Source: CAWHNT01 sp963830775
GTDB taxonomy: Bacteria; Pseudomonadota; Alphaproteobacteria; Geminicoccales; Geminicoccaceae
Direction: 5' to 3'
Length of the DNA stretch: 64,000 nucleotides
NCBI GenBank assembly: GCA_963830775.1
Contig: CAWHNT010000047.1
Span: 62,001 to 126,000, forward strand
Shown here: piece after piece, positions 26,784 to 40,703 of the stretch
Position numbering within the stretch: the stretch's first letter is position 1
Layout: every line of letters starts with the position of its first letter
Translations under genes and position numbers: made by a program
Notes under the pieces: model-generated
Database searches by the model: none
Seen by the model: the letters and a program-made list of their open reading frames with translations, nothing else
Told to the model about the DNA's origin: nothing

Positions 26784-28313
26784 ATGACGCCTCTCCTCCG
26801 CATGGCCGGGATCGCCAAGCGCTTTCCCGGCGTGCAGGCGCTGGCGGACGTGACCTTCGAGGTCCGCCCGGGCGAGGTGATGGCGCTCCTGGGCGAGAAC
26901 GGGGCCGGCAAGTCCACGCTGCTCAAGATCCTGGCCGGCGCACAAACCCCTGATGCTGGGACGATCACCTTCGACGGAAGTGAGATCGCGCCCGCAAGCC
27001 CGCACGACGCCCAGGCACTGGGCATCGTCACCATCTACCAGGAGTTCAACCTCGTTCCCTCGCTGTCGATCGCGAAGAACGTCTTCATCGGCCGCGAGCC
27101 CACCCGCCTGGGCCTTGTCGACGCCCCGGCGATGCGGCGGGCGGCCCGCGCCATCACCCGCGAGGTCGGTCTCGACCTCGATCCCGCAAGGCCCGTCTCC
27201 GCCCTGTCGGTGGCCGAGCAGCAGATGGTCGAGATCGCCCGCGCTTTGTCGATGGAGGCAAAGCTCGTCGTCATGGACGAGCCCACCTCCGCCCTCTCCG
27301 AGGCCGAGGTGACGCGCCTGTTCGCCATCATCCGCAGCCTCAAGCAGCGCGGCATCGCCGTCGTCTTCGTCACCCACCGCCTGGACGAGGTGCTGACGAT
27401 CTGCGACCGCCTCACCGTGCTCCGCGACGGCCGGCTCGCCGGCACGGCCGAGGTGGCCGCGGTCACCGTCGACGACATCATCCGCATGATGGTCGGGCGC
27501 GAGGTCGACCGCCTCTTCGCCCGCCGCGGCCGCCACGCCGAGGGTGCCGCCGCCCTCAAGGTGGAAGGCCTGAGCCGTGCGCGAGACCCGCGCAATCCGC
27601 ACGCCGTGGTGCTCCACGACATCGGCTTCGAGGTCCGCAAGGGCGAGATCCTGGGGCTCGCCGGCCTGGTCGGCGCCGGCCGGACCGACGTCGCCCGCGC
27701 CATCTTCGGCGCCGACCCGATCGAGGCCGGGACCGTGCAGGTCGACGGTGCGGTGGTCCGCCTCCGCTCCCCCGTCGATGCCATCCGCGCCGGCATCGGC
27801 CTCGTGCCGGAAGACCGCAAGCAGCAGGCCCTCTTCCTGGCCCTGGCCGTCCGCACCAACCTCACCATCGCAGCCCTGCGCCGTCTCGGACGCGGGCTCG
27901 GCTTCGTTGATGGCAGGGCCGAGCGCGCCCTGGTCGAGGACTATCGCAGGAAGCTCAACATCCGCATGGCGAGCCCCGAGCAGGCGATCGCCAACCTCTC
28001 CGGCGGCAACCAGCAGAAGGTGGTCCTCGCCCGCTGGCTGGCGCTCCAGCCCAAGGTCCTGATCGTCGACGAGCCCACCCGCGGCATCGACGTCGCCGCC
28101 AAGGCCGAGGTCCACCAGCTCCTCTACGACCTGGCCGACGCCGGCATCGCCATCGTCGCCATCTCCTCCGAGCTGCCCGAAGTGATGACCGTCAGCGACC
28201 GCATCATCACCATGCGCGAGGGACGCATCACGGGCGAGGTCACGCGTGCGGAAGCGACGGAGGAGCGGCTGATGCAGCTGATGGCGTTGGGGGTGACGGC
28301 GCGGGCGGCGTGA
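26784..28313 (+). CDS. Sugar ABC transporter ATP-binding protein (RbsA/XylG/MglA-like), copy 2
   Basis: A 509-residue protein with two fused ATPase domains. The first has Walker A GENGAGKST at about residue 37, Q-loop YQEFNLVPSLS, signature-like LSVAEQQMVEIARALS and Walker B VVMDEPTSAL. The second has the degenerate Walker A GLVGAGRTD usual in this family, signature LSGGNQQKVVLARWLA and Walker B VLIVDEPTRGID. It ends at a TGA where a permease gene would be expected; the following sequence instead moves within 60 bp to a toxin-antitoxin remnant. Confidence 0.95.
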   Translation: MTPLLRMAGIAKRFPGVQALADVTFEVRPGEVMALLGENGAGKSTLLKILAGAQTPDAGTITFDGSEIAPASPHDAQALGIVTIYQEFNLVPSLSIAKNVFIGREPTRLGLVDAPAMRRAARAITREVGLDLDPARPVSALSVAEQQMVEIARALSMEAKLVVMDEPTSALSEAEVTRLFAIIRSLKQRGIAVVFVTHRLDEVLTICDRLTVLRDGRLAGTAEVAAVTVDDIIRMMVGREVDRLFARRGRHAEGAAALKVEGLSRARDPRNPHAVVLHDIGFEVRKGEILGLAGLVGAGRTDVARAIFGADPIEAGTVQVDGAVVRLRSPVDAIRAGIGLVPEDRKQQALFLALAVRTNLTIAALRRLGRGLGFVDGRAERALVEDYRRKLNIRMASPEQAIANLSGGNQQKVVLARWLALQPKVLIVDEPTRGIDVAAKAEVHQLLYDLADAGIAIVAISSELPEVMTVSDRIITMREGRITGEVTRAEATEERLMQLMALGVTARAA

Positions 28314-28374
28314 TGCTGCTGGCCAGGCCCCAAAAAGCGCTACATCGGCGAACGACTAGTCATGAGTAGCGGCA

Positions 28375-28613
28375 ATGCGAGACACTGAGATCCTACTCGA
28401 CGACCGTCAGCATCGCTACCTGCTGGCCGAGGGTCAGCGTCGCGGCGTGACACTTCCGAGTCATCCGGCAGATAGTCGCATGATCGGATGGTGAAGGCTG
28501 CAGGCGCTGAGGACCCGCTGGAGCAGCTCTGATCGGGATTGCCGAAGGGATGCGGGCGATGACGCTGCCCGGGACCATGACGCCTATCCTTTACGGCGAT
28601 CCGGAGCGGTGAT
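28375..28613 (+). pseudogene. Probable VapB/ribbon-helix-helix antitoxin, frameshifted
   Basis: An ATG at 28375 gives MRDTEILLDDRQHRYLLAEG, resembling the start of ribbon-helix-helix antitoxins, then RVIRQIVA in another frame and LEQLLIGIAEGMRAM near the end. At least one frame change lies near 28455. Its stop overlaps the toxin ATG (TGATG), the usual order and coupling of VapBC pairs. Assignment rests on this position and a weak motif. Confidence 0.45.
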
Positions 28614-29021
28614 GGGCGTCTTCGTCGACACAAGTGCTTGGTTCGCTGCTGCCAGTATCGACAGCCGAACATACGGTCCGGTCGTCGACCATGCTGCGGG
28701 CGCATCGAGCCGGCTGATGACCAGCAACTTCATCGTGAGCGAGACCATAACGCTGATCCGCGCTCGCCCGGCTGCTAGCGGCCCAGATAGTGGGTGGGCC
28801 TCGCTGTACGTCGGCGACAAGATCTGGCGCGGTAAGCTTGCGAGCTGAGCGGTCCGCAAGCTGATGAGGACGCCGCCTGGGGCATCTTCCTGCGGTATCG
28901 CGATCACACATTCAGCTTCACCGACTGCACGAGCTTCGCGCTCATGGAGCGACTTGGTCTCACGACCGCCGTCTCACTCGACGAAGACTTCCGGACATTC
29001 GGCTTTCACTGCCTGCCGTGA
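28612..29021 (+). pseudogene. PIN-domain toxin (VapC-like), frameshifted
   Basis: The ATG overlaps the antitoxin stop. The first part, MGVFVDTSAWFAAASIDSRT, has the first PIN acidic residue (VDTSAW), and LMTSNFIVSETITLIRAR the second (Glu). After a frame change near 28850 the rest reads WGIFLRYRDHTFSFTDCTSF and LTTAVSLDEDFRTFGF, which carry the remaining acidic residues. An intact gene would encode about 135 residues with ribonuclease activity, as known for VapC. Confidence 0.75.
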
Positions 29022-29042
29022 GTCCCTGCGGCCGGAACCGCC

Positions 29043-29830
29043 TCAAGGATCGCTATACCAACCCCGCCACATCCGCTCGCCGATCATGCAGTCCACCTTC
29101 TCCCGGCCGTGGCCTGCGCCAGCACGACGCGCGGCTCCGCTCCTGCGATCTCCAGCAGGAGCTTCTGGCGGATCGCCTCGGCCAGGTGCTCGGGCGCCTG
29201 GACCGGGAGCACGAAGGAGCCGGGGCCGCCGATGACGCAGTCGGTGTAGTAGTAGTCGAGGCCGGCCAGCACGCGGCCGCCCCACATCGAGGGGCGGATC
29301 AGGATCGGCAGGCCGTTGATCACGACGCCCTGGGCCAGCACGGCGTCGCGGGCCGGCACCACCGGACCGCCCATGTTGTTGGGGCCGTCGCCGGAGATGT
29401 CGATCACCCGGCGCAGGCCCTCGTAGCCGTTGCCGTCGAACTGCCTGGCTGCGAACTCCAGGCCGCCCGAGATCGAGGTGCCGCGGATCCGGGCGAAGGG
29501 GGCGTCCGCAAGCTCGGCCGCGAAGGATTCGGCCGTGGCCGCGTCCTCGATCAGGCGCCAGGGTATGGTCACCGACTGTGCCGCCGGGCCTGCCCATTCG
29601 ACATAGCTGACCGCGACCCGGCCATAGATGCCGGTGCGGATCGCACCCAGCACCTCCGGCCGGGTGATCGCCGCCACGTAGCCCGAGCGCTGGAGCTGCT
29701 GCTCGTCGCTGTCCATCGACCCCGAGACGTCGACCGCCAGCACCAGCTCGAGGTCCACCGGCGTCTCGGCCCGAGCCGAGCCTGCCCAAGCCACCGCCAA
29801 CAGAAGCCCCGCGGCGGCCCGCCGCCTCAC
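29043..29830 (-). CDS. DUF1194 protein with von Willebrand A-like domain
   Basis: About 262 residues. A GTG start at 29830 overlaps the pcm stop (GTGA). The signal peptide (GLLLAVAWAGSARA) is followed by VDLELVLAVDVSGSMDSDEQ, where DVSGSMD is a MIDAS-like metal site, then ISGGLEFAARQFDGNGYEGL, RRVIDISGDGPNN and DYYYTDCVIGGPGSFVLPV. A frame change near 29105 separates the last residues (VDCMIGERMWRG) that match the family end. Exported protein of unknown role, often next to pcm-like genes. Confidence 0.82.
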
Positions 29831-30495
29831 AGCACCGTCTCCAGCTTGCTGAAGCGGACCGGCATCAGCTCGCGCAGGCGGGTGCGGCCGGCTTTGTCCT
29901 TGTCGACTACGGTGAGCTTCTGGTCCTCCGGCAGGCCGGTGGGCAGCACCATCCGACCGCCCGGCTTGAGCTGCTGGATCAGGGCCGGGGGGATCAGCTC
30001 GGCCCCGGCCGTCACCATGATCTTGTCGAACGGCGCGTGCTCGACCCAGCCGCGCGAGCCGTCGCCGATCCGGATCTCCACGTTCGCGATGCCCTGCGCC
30101 AGCAGCCGGGCCTCGGCCTCGGTCGCCAGCTCCTCGACCACCTCGACCGTCCATACCTGCCGGGCGAGCTGGGCCAGGATCGAGGCCTGGTATCCCAGGC
30201 CGGTGCCGACCTCGAGCACCGCCTCGTGCGGCTGCGGGTCGAGCAGGTCGGTCATCACCGCCACGATGAAGGGCTGCGAGATCGTCTTCTCGAAGCCGAT
30301 CGGCAGCGGCATGTCGTGATAGGCGTAGAGGGCCAGGGGCTCGGGCACGAACAGGTGCCGCGGCACCTTGCGCATGGCCGCGATCACCCGCGGTGAGATG
30401 GTGTCCTTGCCGATCTGCTCGCTCGAGAGGTCGGCGTGGATCGCGATCACCTCCACCATGTGGCGGCGCAGGATCGCGAAATGCTCCTCCGTCAT
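29827..30495 (-). CDS. pcm: Protein-L-isoaspartate O-methyltransferase
   Basis: A 222-residue cytosolic repair enzyme that methylates isoaspartyl residues using S-adenosylmethionine. It contains VPRHLFVPEPLALYAYHDMP, LPIGFEKTISQPFIVAVMTD, the SAM-binding motif VLEVGTGLGYQASILAQLA, IRIGDGSRGW and FDKIMVTAGAELIP, all standard for Pcm. I chose the ATG at 30495 over upstream extensions to 30603 because family proteins start here. Coupled to the following DUF1194 gene by a 4-bp overlap. Confidence 0.93.
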   Translation of the reverse strand: MTEEHFAILRRHMVEVIAIHADLSSEQIGKDTISPRVIAAMRKVPRHLFVPEPLALYAYHDMPLPIGFEKTISQPFIVAVMTDLLDPQPHEAVLEVGTGLGYQASILAQLARQVWTVEVVEELATEAEARLLAQGIANVEIRIGDGSRGWVEHAPFDKIMVTAGAELIPPALIQQLKPGGRMVLPTGLPEDQKLTVVDKDKAGRTRLRELMPVRFSKLETVL

Positions 30496-30623
30496 GCTCT
30501 TCACGGCGAGCCTCCTCCCGCTTCGAGCCTCAGGCTCCAGGCCTAAACTAGCGCGTCTCCGACAGCTGTGCGACCCGGCGATGGAATGCGATACCGGCGC
30601 CATTCACGTTGCGCGGAGTTTCC

Positions 30624-31514
30624 CTACTCGTGCAGCCCGGGCTCGGCCGGCTGGACGATCACGGCCACCTCCATGCCGAGGAAGTCCTCGGCAGCGCCCT
30701 GAAAGCTGCCGGCGATCGGGACGATCTGGTGGATGTCGCGGGCGGCGGCGACGCGGATGAGGTCCGGGCCGCCGATGGTGCCGTTGGTCGGGTCGAAGGC
30801 GATCCAGCCCGGGCCGGGGACGAAGATCTCCGTCCAGGCATGCGTGGTCTCGGCACCGCGGGGAACAAGGTCCGGCGTCTCCTCGGGCGGGCTGTAGAGG
30901 TAGCCTGTGACCAGGCGGGCGCCGAAGCCGAGGCTGCGCGCCGCCTCCGCCAGCAGCACGGCGAGGTCGCGGCAGGTACCCCAGCCCCGCCGGAGCGTCT
31001 GCACCGGCGTCTGCGTGCCCTCCTCGTCCCGGGTCTGGTAGCCGATCTGCGCCCGCACACCGGCATTCAGGTCGCCCAGGAGGGCCAGCGTGTCGGTGCT
31101 CCGGCCGAGAACGAAGCTCCGCGCCCAGATCCCGATCTGATCACCCGGATCGGGATAGTGCTGATCGAGCATCCGCCCGAGGTCGATCCGGTCCTGCATG
31201 GAGTAGAGGAAGGGATAGCTCGCGGCATGCTCCTCGATCGAGCCGCGTGGCGAGCGCGCGCCATAGCGCTTGATGGCCAGCCGGCTGACGAAACGGAGCT
31301 CGCTTCCCGGCTCGGAGAAGGAGACGCTCGCCACCGAATTGCCCATGACGTCGTAGCTCCAGCGCACGGCGTGGGCCGGAGAAATCTCGAGCTGGGTGTT
31401 CAGCAGACGGACGTCGTGCCCGTCACGCGGGCGCAGCAGGAGCCGATGCACGCCGAAGCGCACGGGCTGCCGATAGCGGTAGATGGTCGTGTGCTCGACG
31501 CTCAGTACGTCCAA
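30624..31514 (-). CDS. Transglutaminase-like cysteine protease family protein
   Basis: About 296 residues. The N-terminal bacterial transglutaminase-like domain begins VEHTTIYRYRQPVRFGVHRL. The papain-like core has the catalytic triad in GWGTCRDLAVLLAEAARSLG (Cys), TTHAWTEIFVPGPGWIAFDP (His, Asp). A TTG at 31514 with GGGAGA just upstream is the best start; the longer frame to 31553 also begins with TTG. Family members act as peptidases or cross-linking enzymes; genome neighbours do not identify the substrate. Confidence 0.85.
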   Translation of the reverse strand: MDVLSVEHTTIYRYRQPVRFGVHRLLLRPRDGHDVRLLNTQLEISPAHAVRWSYDVMGNSVASVSFSEPGSELRFVSRLAIKRYGARSPRGSIEEHAASYPFLYSMQDRIDLGRMLDQHYPDPGDQIGIWARSFVLGRSTDTLALLGDLNAGVRAQIGYQTRDEEGTQTPVQTLRRGWGTCRDLAVLLAEAARSLGFGARLVTGYLYSPPEETPDLVPRGAETTHAWTEIFVPGPGWIAFDPTNGTIGGPDLIRVAAARDIHQIVPIAGSFQGAAEDFLGMEVAVIVQPAEPGLHE

Positions 31515-31601
31515 GGCCGTCTCCCGGGCGAACGCCGATGCGCCGCACCTCAATGCGTGAGCAGGCGGCCCGCCCGGGAGGTCGCACCCGTGCCGGGGAT
31601 G

Positions 31602-33822
31602 TTAGGCCGGTATCGGCTCCAGGACGAGGGTCGCCAGCGGCGGCAGCGTCAGGCACACGGACGCAGGGCGGCCGTGATGGGCGATCTCCTCCGCCCACAC
31701 CTGCCCGGCATTACCGACCCCGCTGCCGCCATAGACGCCGGCGTCGGTGTTGATCCGCTCCCGGTAGGCGCCCGCCCGCGGCACGCCGATCCGATAGCCC
31801 TGACGGGGCAGCGGCGTGAAGTTGCTCACGGTGACGGTGTGGCGGCTGCGATCCTGGTTCCAGCGCAGGAAGGCGAAGACGCTGTTGTCCGAGTCGGTGC
31901 AGTCGATCCACTCGAAGCCGTCCGGCTCGCAGTCGCGCTCGTGCAGGGCCGGCTGCTCGCGATAGAGGTGGTTGAGGTCGCGCAGGACCGACTGGATGCC
32001 CTTGTGGAACGGCCCATCGTTCAGGAGATGCCAGTCGAGGCTGGTATCGTGGTTCCACTCCCGCCACTGGCCGAACTCGCCGCCCATGAAGAGCAGCTTC
32101 TTGCCCGGATGGGTCCACATGTAGGCGAAGTAGGCCCGAAGGTTCGCCGCCTTCTGCCACACGTCGCCCGGCATCTTGGTCAGCAGCGAGCCCTTCAGGT
32201 GCACCACCTCGTCATGCGAGAGCGGCAGGACGAAGTTCTCGGACCAGGCATAGAGCAGGCCGAAGGTGAGGTCGTTCTGGTGGTATTTGCGATAGACCGG
32301 ATCGGTCTGCATGTAGTGCAGGCTGTCGTGCATCCAGCCCATGTTCCATTTGAACCCGAAGCCCAGGCCGCCGACATAGAGCGGCCGCGACACGGCCGGC
32401 CAGGCGGTCGATTCCTCGGCCACGGTCATGGTCCCGGGCTGCTCGCCGTAGGCCAGCTCGTTCAGGCGGCGCAGGAAGTTGATGGCCTCGAGGTTCTCGC
32501 GGCCGCCGAACTTGTTGGGGATCCACTGCCCGGGCTGGCGCGAATAGTCGAGATAGAGCATCGAGGCCACGGCATCGACGCGCAGGCCGTCGACATGGTA
32601 GCGCTCGAGCCAGTAGAGCGCGTTCGACCACAGGAAGTTCGCCACTTCCCGCCGGCCGAAATTGTAGATCAGCGTGTTCCAGTCCATCTGGTAGCCGAGG
32701 CGCGGGTCCTCGTGCTCGTAGAGTGCCGTGCCGTCGAAGCGGCCCAGCCCATGCTGGTCGGTCGGGAAGTGGCCCGGCACCCAGTCCAGGATCAGGCCGA
32801 TATCGGCCTGGTGGCAGCGGTCGGCGAAATAGGCGAAGTCGTCGGGGCTGCCCTGGCGGCTGGACGGCGCGAAGAGGCCGATGGGCTGATAGCCCCAGGA
32901 GCCCTCGAACGGGTGCTCGCTGATCGGCAGGAGCTCCAGGTGGGTGAAGCCCATCTCGGCCACGTAGGGGACCAGCGTGTCGGCGAGCTCGCGCCAGGTG
33001 AGCTGACGGTTGCCGTCCTCGGGCACGCGGCGCCAGGAGCCGACATGGCACTCGTAGATCGAGATCGGCTTGGCGCGCGGGTCGCCCACCTCGCGCTTGG
33101 CCATCCAGGACTCGTCGCCGAAGCGGTAGTCGGTGAGGCCATGGACCAGCGAGGCCGTGGAGGGCGGGCGCTCGGCGGCGAAAGCCACCGGGTCGGCCTT
33201 CGGCAGCACCTCGCCGTGGGCGCCCAGGATCTCGTACTTGTAGAACGCACCCCGCTCGACCTGGGGCACGAACAGCTCCCACACCCCGCACTCGACGCGC
33301 TTGCGCATCGGGTGGCGACGGCCGTCCCAGCCGTTGAACTCGCCGATCACGCTCACCCGCTGGGCGTTGGGGGCCCAGACCGCGAAGGCGGTGCCGGCAA
33401 CGCCCTCCATCGTGCGCGGGTGCGCGCCCAGCTTCTCGTGCAGGCGGAGATGGGTGCCCTCGGCCAGGAGATAGACGTCGGTCTCGCCCAGGACCGGCGG
33501 GAAGCGGTAGGGGTCCTCGACCAGCCGCTCCTCGCCCGATGGCCAGACGACCATGAGCTGGTAGGGGAAGCGCTCGCGGCGGCGCAGGATCGGGCCCTCG
33601 AAGAAGCCCAAGGGATGGGTCATCTCCAGCTCGGCCACGAAGGCCTCGTCGCGCATGACCCGCACGGCGCGCGCCCCGGGCTGGAACGTGCGCACGACCA
33701 GGGGCTCGGTGCCGCCGCCGTGCATTCCCAGGACCGCGAACGGGTCGCCGTGGCGGCCCTCGAGCAGGGCTTGGACCGCAGCCGGATCGGCGCGGTTGAT
33801 GGGCTCGCGCGTGAGCGTGGTC

Positions 33823-33839
<17 letters not shown>
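31602..33839 (-). CDS. glgB: 1,4-alpha-glucan branching enzyme
   Basis: A 745-residue GH13 branching enzyme. An N-terminal CBM48 domain covers GTAFAVWAPNAQRVSVIGEF and NGWDGRRHPM, after an extra N-terminal module. The catalytic barrel has LRVDAVASMLYLDY (nucleophile Asp), TVAEESTAWP (acid/base Glu) and LSHDEVVHLKGSLLTKMPGD. It transfers alpha-1,4 segments to make alpha-1,6 branches. I chose the GTG at 33839 because AGGAAGG lies eight bases upstream; the open frame runs further upstream only as shadow of the previous gene, which it overlaps by 17 bp. Last gene of the GlgE-pathway operon, with an intact frame. Confidence 0.95.
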
Positions 33840-37184
<3,345 letters not shown>

Positions 37185-37188
37185 GCGC

Positions 37189-40100
37189 TCAGGCCGGCAG
37201 TCCGGGCGGCACGAGCCGCCAGATGGCATAAGGGTTGTGCTGGGGGTCGAGCCAGACATGCTGGACCTTGCCGGTCCAGACGAAGCGGCTGCCCGAGAGC
37301 GAGATCCTCGACCCCGATCGTGGCGTTGTCGTCGAGTCCGAAGCGCCAGAGCGGGATCTCGAAGTTGCAGCCGTGCGCCTGCTCGGGTCGAGGTTGACCG
37401 CGATCAGGATCGCATTGTCGCGCGTCTCGGTGATCTTGCTGTAGACCAGGACATTGTCGTTCCAGGCGGGGTGGAAGTCGAGGTTGGTGAAGTCCCACAT
37501 CGCCGGGTTCTCGCGGCGGATGCGGTTCAGCCGGGTGACATCCTCGCGGATGTTGCCGGGACGGTCCCAGTCCCAGGCCTTGATCTCGTACTTCTCGCTG
37601 TCGAGATACTCCTCCCGGCCCGGGATCGGGGTCGCCTCGCACAGCTCGAAGCCGCTGTAGAGGCCCCAGAGCGGAGAGAGGGTCGAAGCGAGGACGGCAC
37701 GGGTGCGGAAGCCCGGCCGGCCCGAGGTCTGCAGCGGGACCGGATTGATGTCCGGCGTGTTGACGAAGAAGTTCGGGCGCATGTGCTCCTTCGCTTCCTC
37801 GCGCGTCAGCTCGGTCAGGTACTCGGTCAGCTCCAGCTTCGTGTTCCGCCAGGTGAAGTAGCTGTAGGACTGGGTGAAGCCGATCTTCGCCAGCCGCCGC
37901 ATCACCTTGGGCCGGGTGAAGGCCTCGGCGAGGAAGATCGTGTCGGGGTGACGGTCCTGGATCTCGCGGATCGCCCACTCCCAGAACGGGTAAGGCTTGG
38001 TGTGCGGGTTGTCGACCCGGAACGTCTTCACGCCCAGGTCGATCCAGTGCAGCATCGTGTCCCGCAAGGCATACCAGACACCCGGCAGGGCACCCTCGTA
38101 GAACTCGATATGCGAGATGTCCTCGTACTTCTTGGGCGGGTTCTCGGCGTATTTCAGGGTGCCGTCGGGCCGCCAGTCGAACCACTCCGGATGCTCCTTG
38201 ATCCAGGGATGGTCCGGGGCCGCCTGGATGGCGAAGTCCAGCGCGATCTCCAGCCCGTGCTCGTGCGCTGCCGCCACCAGCCGGCGGAAATCGTCCTCGG
38301 TGCCGAGCTCGGGATGGATGTCGGCGTGGCCGCCCTCGTCGGAACCAATGGCATAGGGCGAGCCCGGATCGCCCTCGCGGGCGGTGAGGCTGTTGTTGCG
38401 GCCTTTGCGGTTCTTGCGCCCGATCGGGTGGATCGGCGGGAAGTAGAGGACGTCGAAGCCCATGTCGCGGACGTAGGGCAGCTTCCTGATCACGTCGTCG
38501 AAGGTGCCGTGCCGGTTCGGGTCGTCGCTCATCGAGCGCGGGAAGAGCTCGTACCAGGCGGCGAACGCGGCGGCCGTGCGGTCGACCACGACCTCGAGCT
38601 CGCGGCCGTAGCCCGAGAGGTTCGCGCGCACGCCGGCCCGCTGCATGAGGGCGCGGACCTCCTCGCCCAGCATCACGGCCAGCAGCCAGCCCTGGTCGTC
38701 CTTGCGGCTGTCGAGCCGGCCCAGGAGCTCCACGAGGTCGGCGGCATCGGCACCCGTCGCGCTGGCCGCGGCCTTCTCGATCAGCTTCCGGCCCTCGATC
38801 AGCTCGAGGCCGATCGGGACGTTGGCATCGTGCTTCTTGCGTGACCTCGACCCGCCAGGAGGCATACTGGTCGCGCCAGGCCTCGACCGTGTAGACGTAG
38901 CGGGTGTTGCGGGTGAGCGGGAAGGTGCCGGCCCAGCGGTCGTTGTCGACGAACCGCATCGGCTCCTCGTGCCAGTCCGGCTCCTCCTGGGAGCGGTACT
39001 TGACCACGGCCGCGAGCTTGTCGTGCCCGTCGACGAAGATGTCGGCCTCGACGGTGAGCACGTCGCCGACGACGCGCTTGACCGGGAAGCGGCCGCCATC
39101 GAGCTCGGGCGACACCCGCTCGACCGCGATGCGGTTGGCGGCCAGCTCCTGGAGCCGCCGCTCGCTCTCCTCGGCATGCTCGGCCATGAGCGAGGGCTCG
39201 GCCACCGAGCCCAGGAAGATCCGCACCGCCAGCGGATCGAGGGTGACCGGGCGGCCGGCCACGAAGGGCTGCGGCGTGACACCGGGCGTCGCGTCCTGGA
39301 AACCGGCGATCCGGCCGCCGGTGGCGGTCAGCAACGGTCCGAGCTCGATCCCGTCGGGGCGCGCCAGGTCGGGGTTGATCACCGCAAGTGCTGCACTGTC
39401 GGCCGCCAGCGGCGTGCCGGCATCGAGCCTGAGCAGGCCCACGACCCGGCCGTTGGGGGCGGTCACCCGGCGCAACGGGCCCGTTGGCGGTGAGGGCCGG
39501 CGTCGCTGCCTTGAAGCCGTTGGCCTCGGTGATGAACCTGGTGAGGTCGACCCGGCTCTCGCGGGTCTCCTCGGTCCAGTCCTCGGGCCGGGTCTTGATC
39601 GGGTCGAGCCGGCGGCGGCAGCCATACTCGAAGCCCATCGGCACCAGCACGCCGGGGGCGGTGGTCAGGGCATAGAGGTAGCGGGCGCGGTAGAGCCGGG
39701 CGATCTCGTCCGGCTCCTCGACGTCGAAGGCGGCGGCGAGGCGGGGCGTGTTGTGGTCTTCCGGGAAGGCCACCGGGGCCGCGATCCGGCGCAGCTCCTC
39801 CTGCTGGTCCAGGAACCAGCGGTCGTGGAAGTCCCACCAGCGGCTGCTGTCCAAGATCAGGTCGAAGCCGCAGCCGGCGAGGGCCGCGCACCTGGTCGAA
39901 CGGGCAGCCCAGCGCTGCCGCCATGAAGACGGCGTCAGGATAGCGCTCGCGCAAGGTGGCGAAGAGCTCGCGCCACAGGTCCGGCGGGACCTTGTAGGCG
40001 GCACTGCAGCGGAAGCCGGTGGCGCCCAGCTCCAGATAGTGGCCGGCGAGCTTGACGAAGTACTCCATCTGCCAGCGGCGCGCGCTCGCACTGTCGAGGT

Positions 40101-40531
40101 CGAGCTCGGCCAGGTCGGACATCACCCGCGGCCGGCGCGGGTCGGTGGGGTTGGCCAGGATCGGGGTGACGAGCTCGCCGTCGCGCCAGCGGAACCACTC
40201 GGGATGCTCGCGCACCAGCTCGGAATCGCGCGCCGCGTGCGGCAGCGACGAGGTCGAGCATCACCTTGAGCCCGCTCTCGCGGGCGGCCTTGATGAACCG
40301 CCCGGTGAGCTCGTGCGCGGGCTCGCGCGCCTCGCCGCGGACCAGCGGGTGCAGCTCGAACGGGTCGCGGATGGCGTAGATGCTGCCCGACGCGCCGGGC
40401 GTCCAGAACGCGTTCACGTACACCCAGTCGAAGCCCATGCCCGCGATCCGCGGCAGGTGCTCGCGCCAGCGGGTGATCGTGCCGGCCAGAAGAGGATGCA
40501 GGTCGTAGATGCGCGGCGACAGGTTGCCCAT
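37189..40531 (-). pseudogene. glgE: Maltose-1-phosphate maltosyltransferase with extra N-terminal amylase-like module, frameshifted
   Basis: The ATG at 40531 follows GGGAGCGGGGGAG. About 1,110 residues once the frames are joined. Residues 1-400 are an amylase-like barrel in which the normal catalytic Asp position reads TGFRCSAAYKVP and the Glu position VFMAAALG, so this module looks inactive. The remainder is GlgE (DUF3416 and GH13_3): TADIFVDGHDKL-like VEADIFVDGHDKLAAVVKY, DVLYFPPIHPIGRKNRKGRN, VKTFRVDNPHTKPYPFWEW (nucleophile), TIFLAEAFTRPKVM and FFVNTPDINP. It extends alpha-glucan with maltose-1-phosphate made by the next gene. Frame changes near 40250, 39895, 39475, 38835, 37385 and 37305. 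Confidence 0.9.
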
Positions 40532-40703
40532 CTCCCCCGCTCCCGCTGTTCGACCCCGGCGTTGGTGCCGCATGGGGTTTCGCTGCCCTAACGCGACCGG
40601 CGCCGGGAGGGTTCCGCAGACGACGGCCGCCGGTCAGAATGTCCCGCGTGCCAGGGCTGGCAAGCCCGGCCCTGCTGATCGCGACAAGCGGGCACGGGGC
40701 CGC

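Larger units (their letters stand above)
24126..28294. repeat. Tandem duplication, copy 2 (about 4.17 kb)
   Basis: Second unit of the direct repeat that begins at 19958. The left border sits in the FecB-like gene at the position that lies next to the IS701 end in copy 1. The right border is at the end of the sugar ATPase, where the two copies diverge after gatggcgttggggg. This copy keeps intact sugar-binding, peroxiredoxin and ATPase genes. Confidence 0.93.

Noticed and set aside
19958..28294. Tandem repeat as an assembly artefact of identical sequence
   Set aside because: The two copies differ by many substitutions and several indels, including different residues in peroxiredoxin and mop, so they are not one sequence duplicated by assembly. 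Strain mixing is not excluded.
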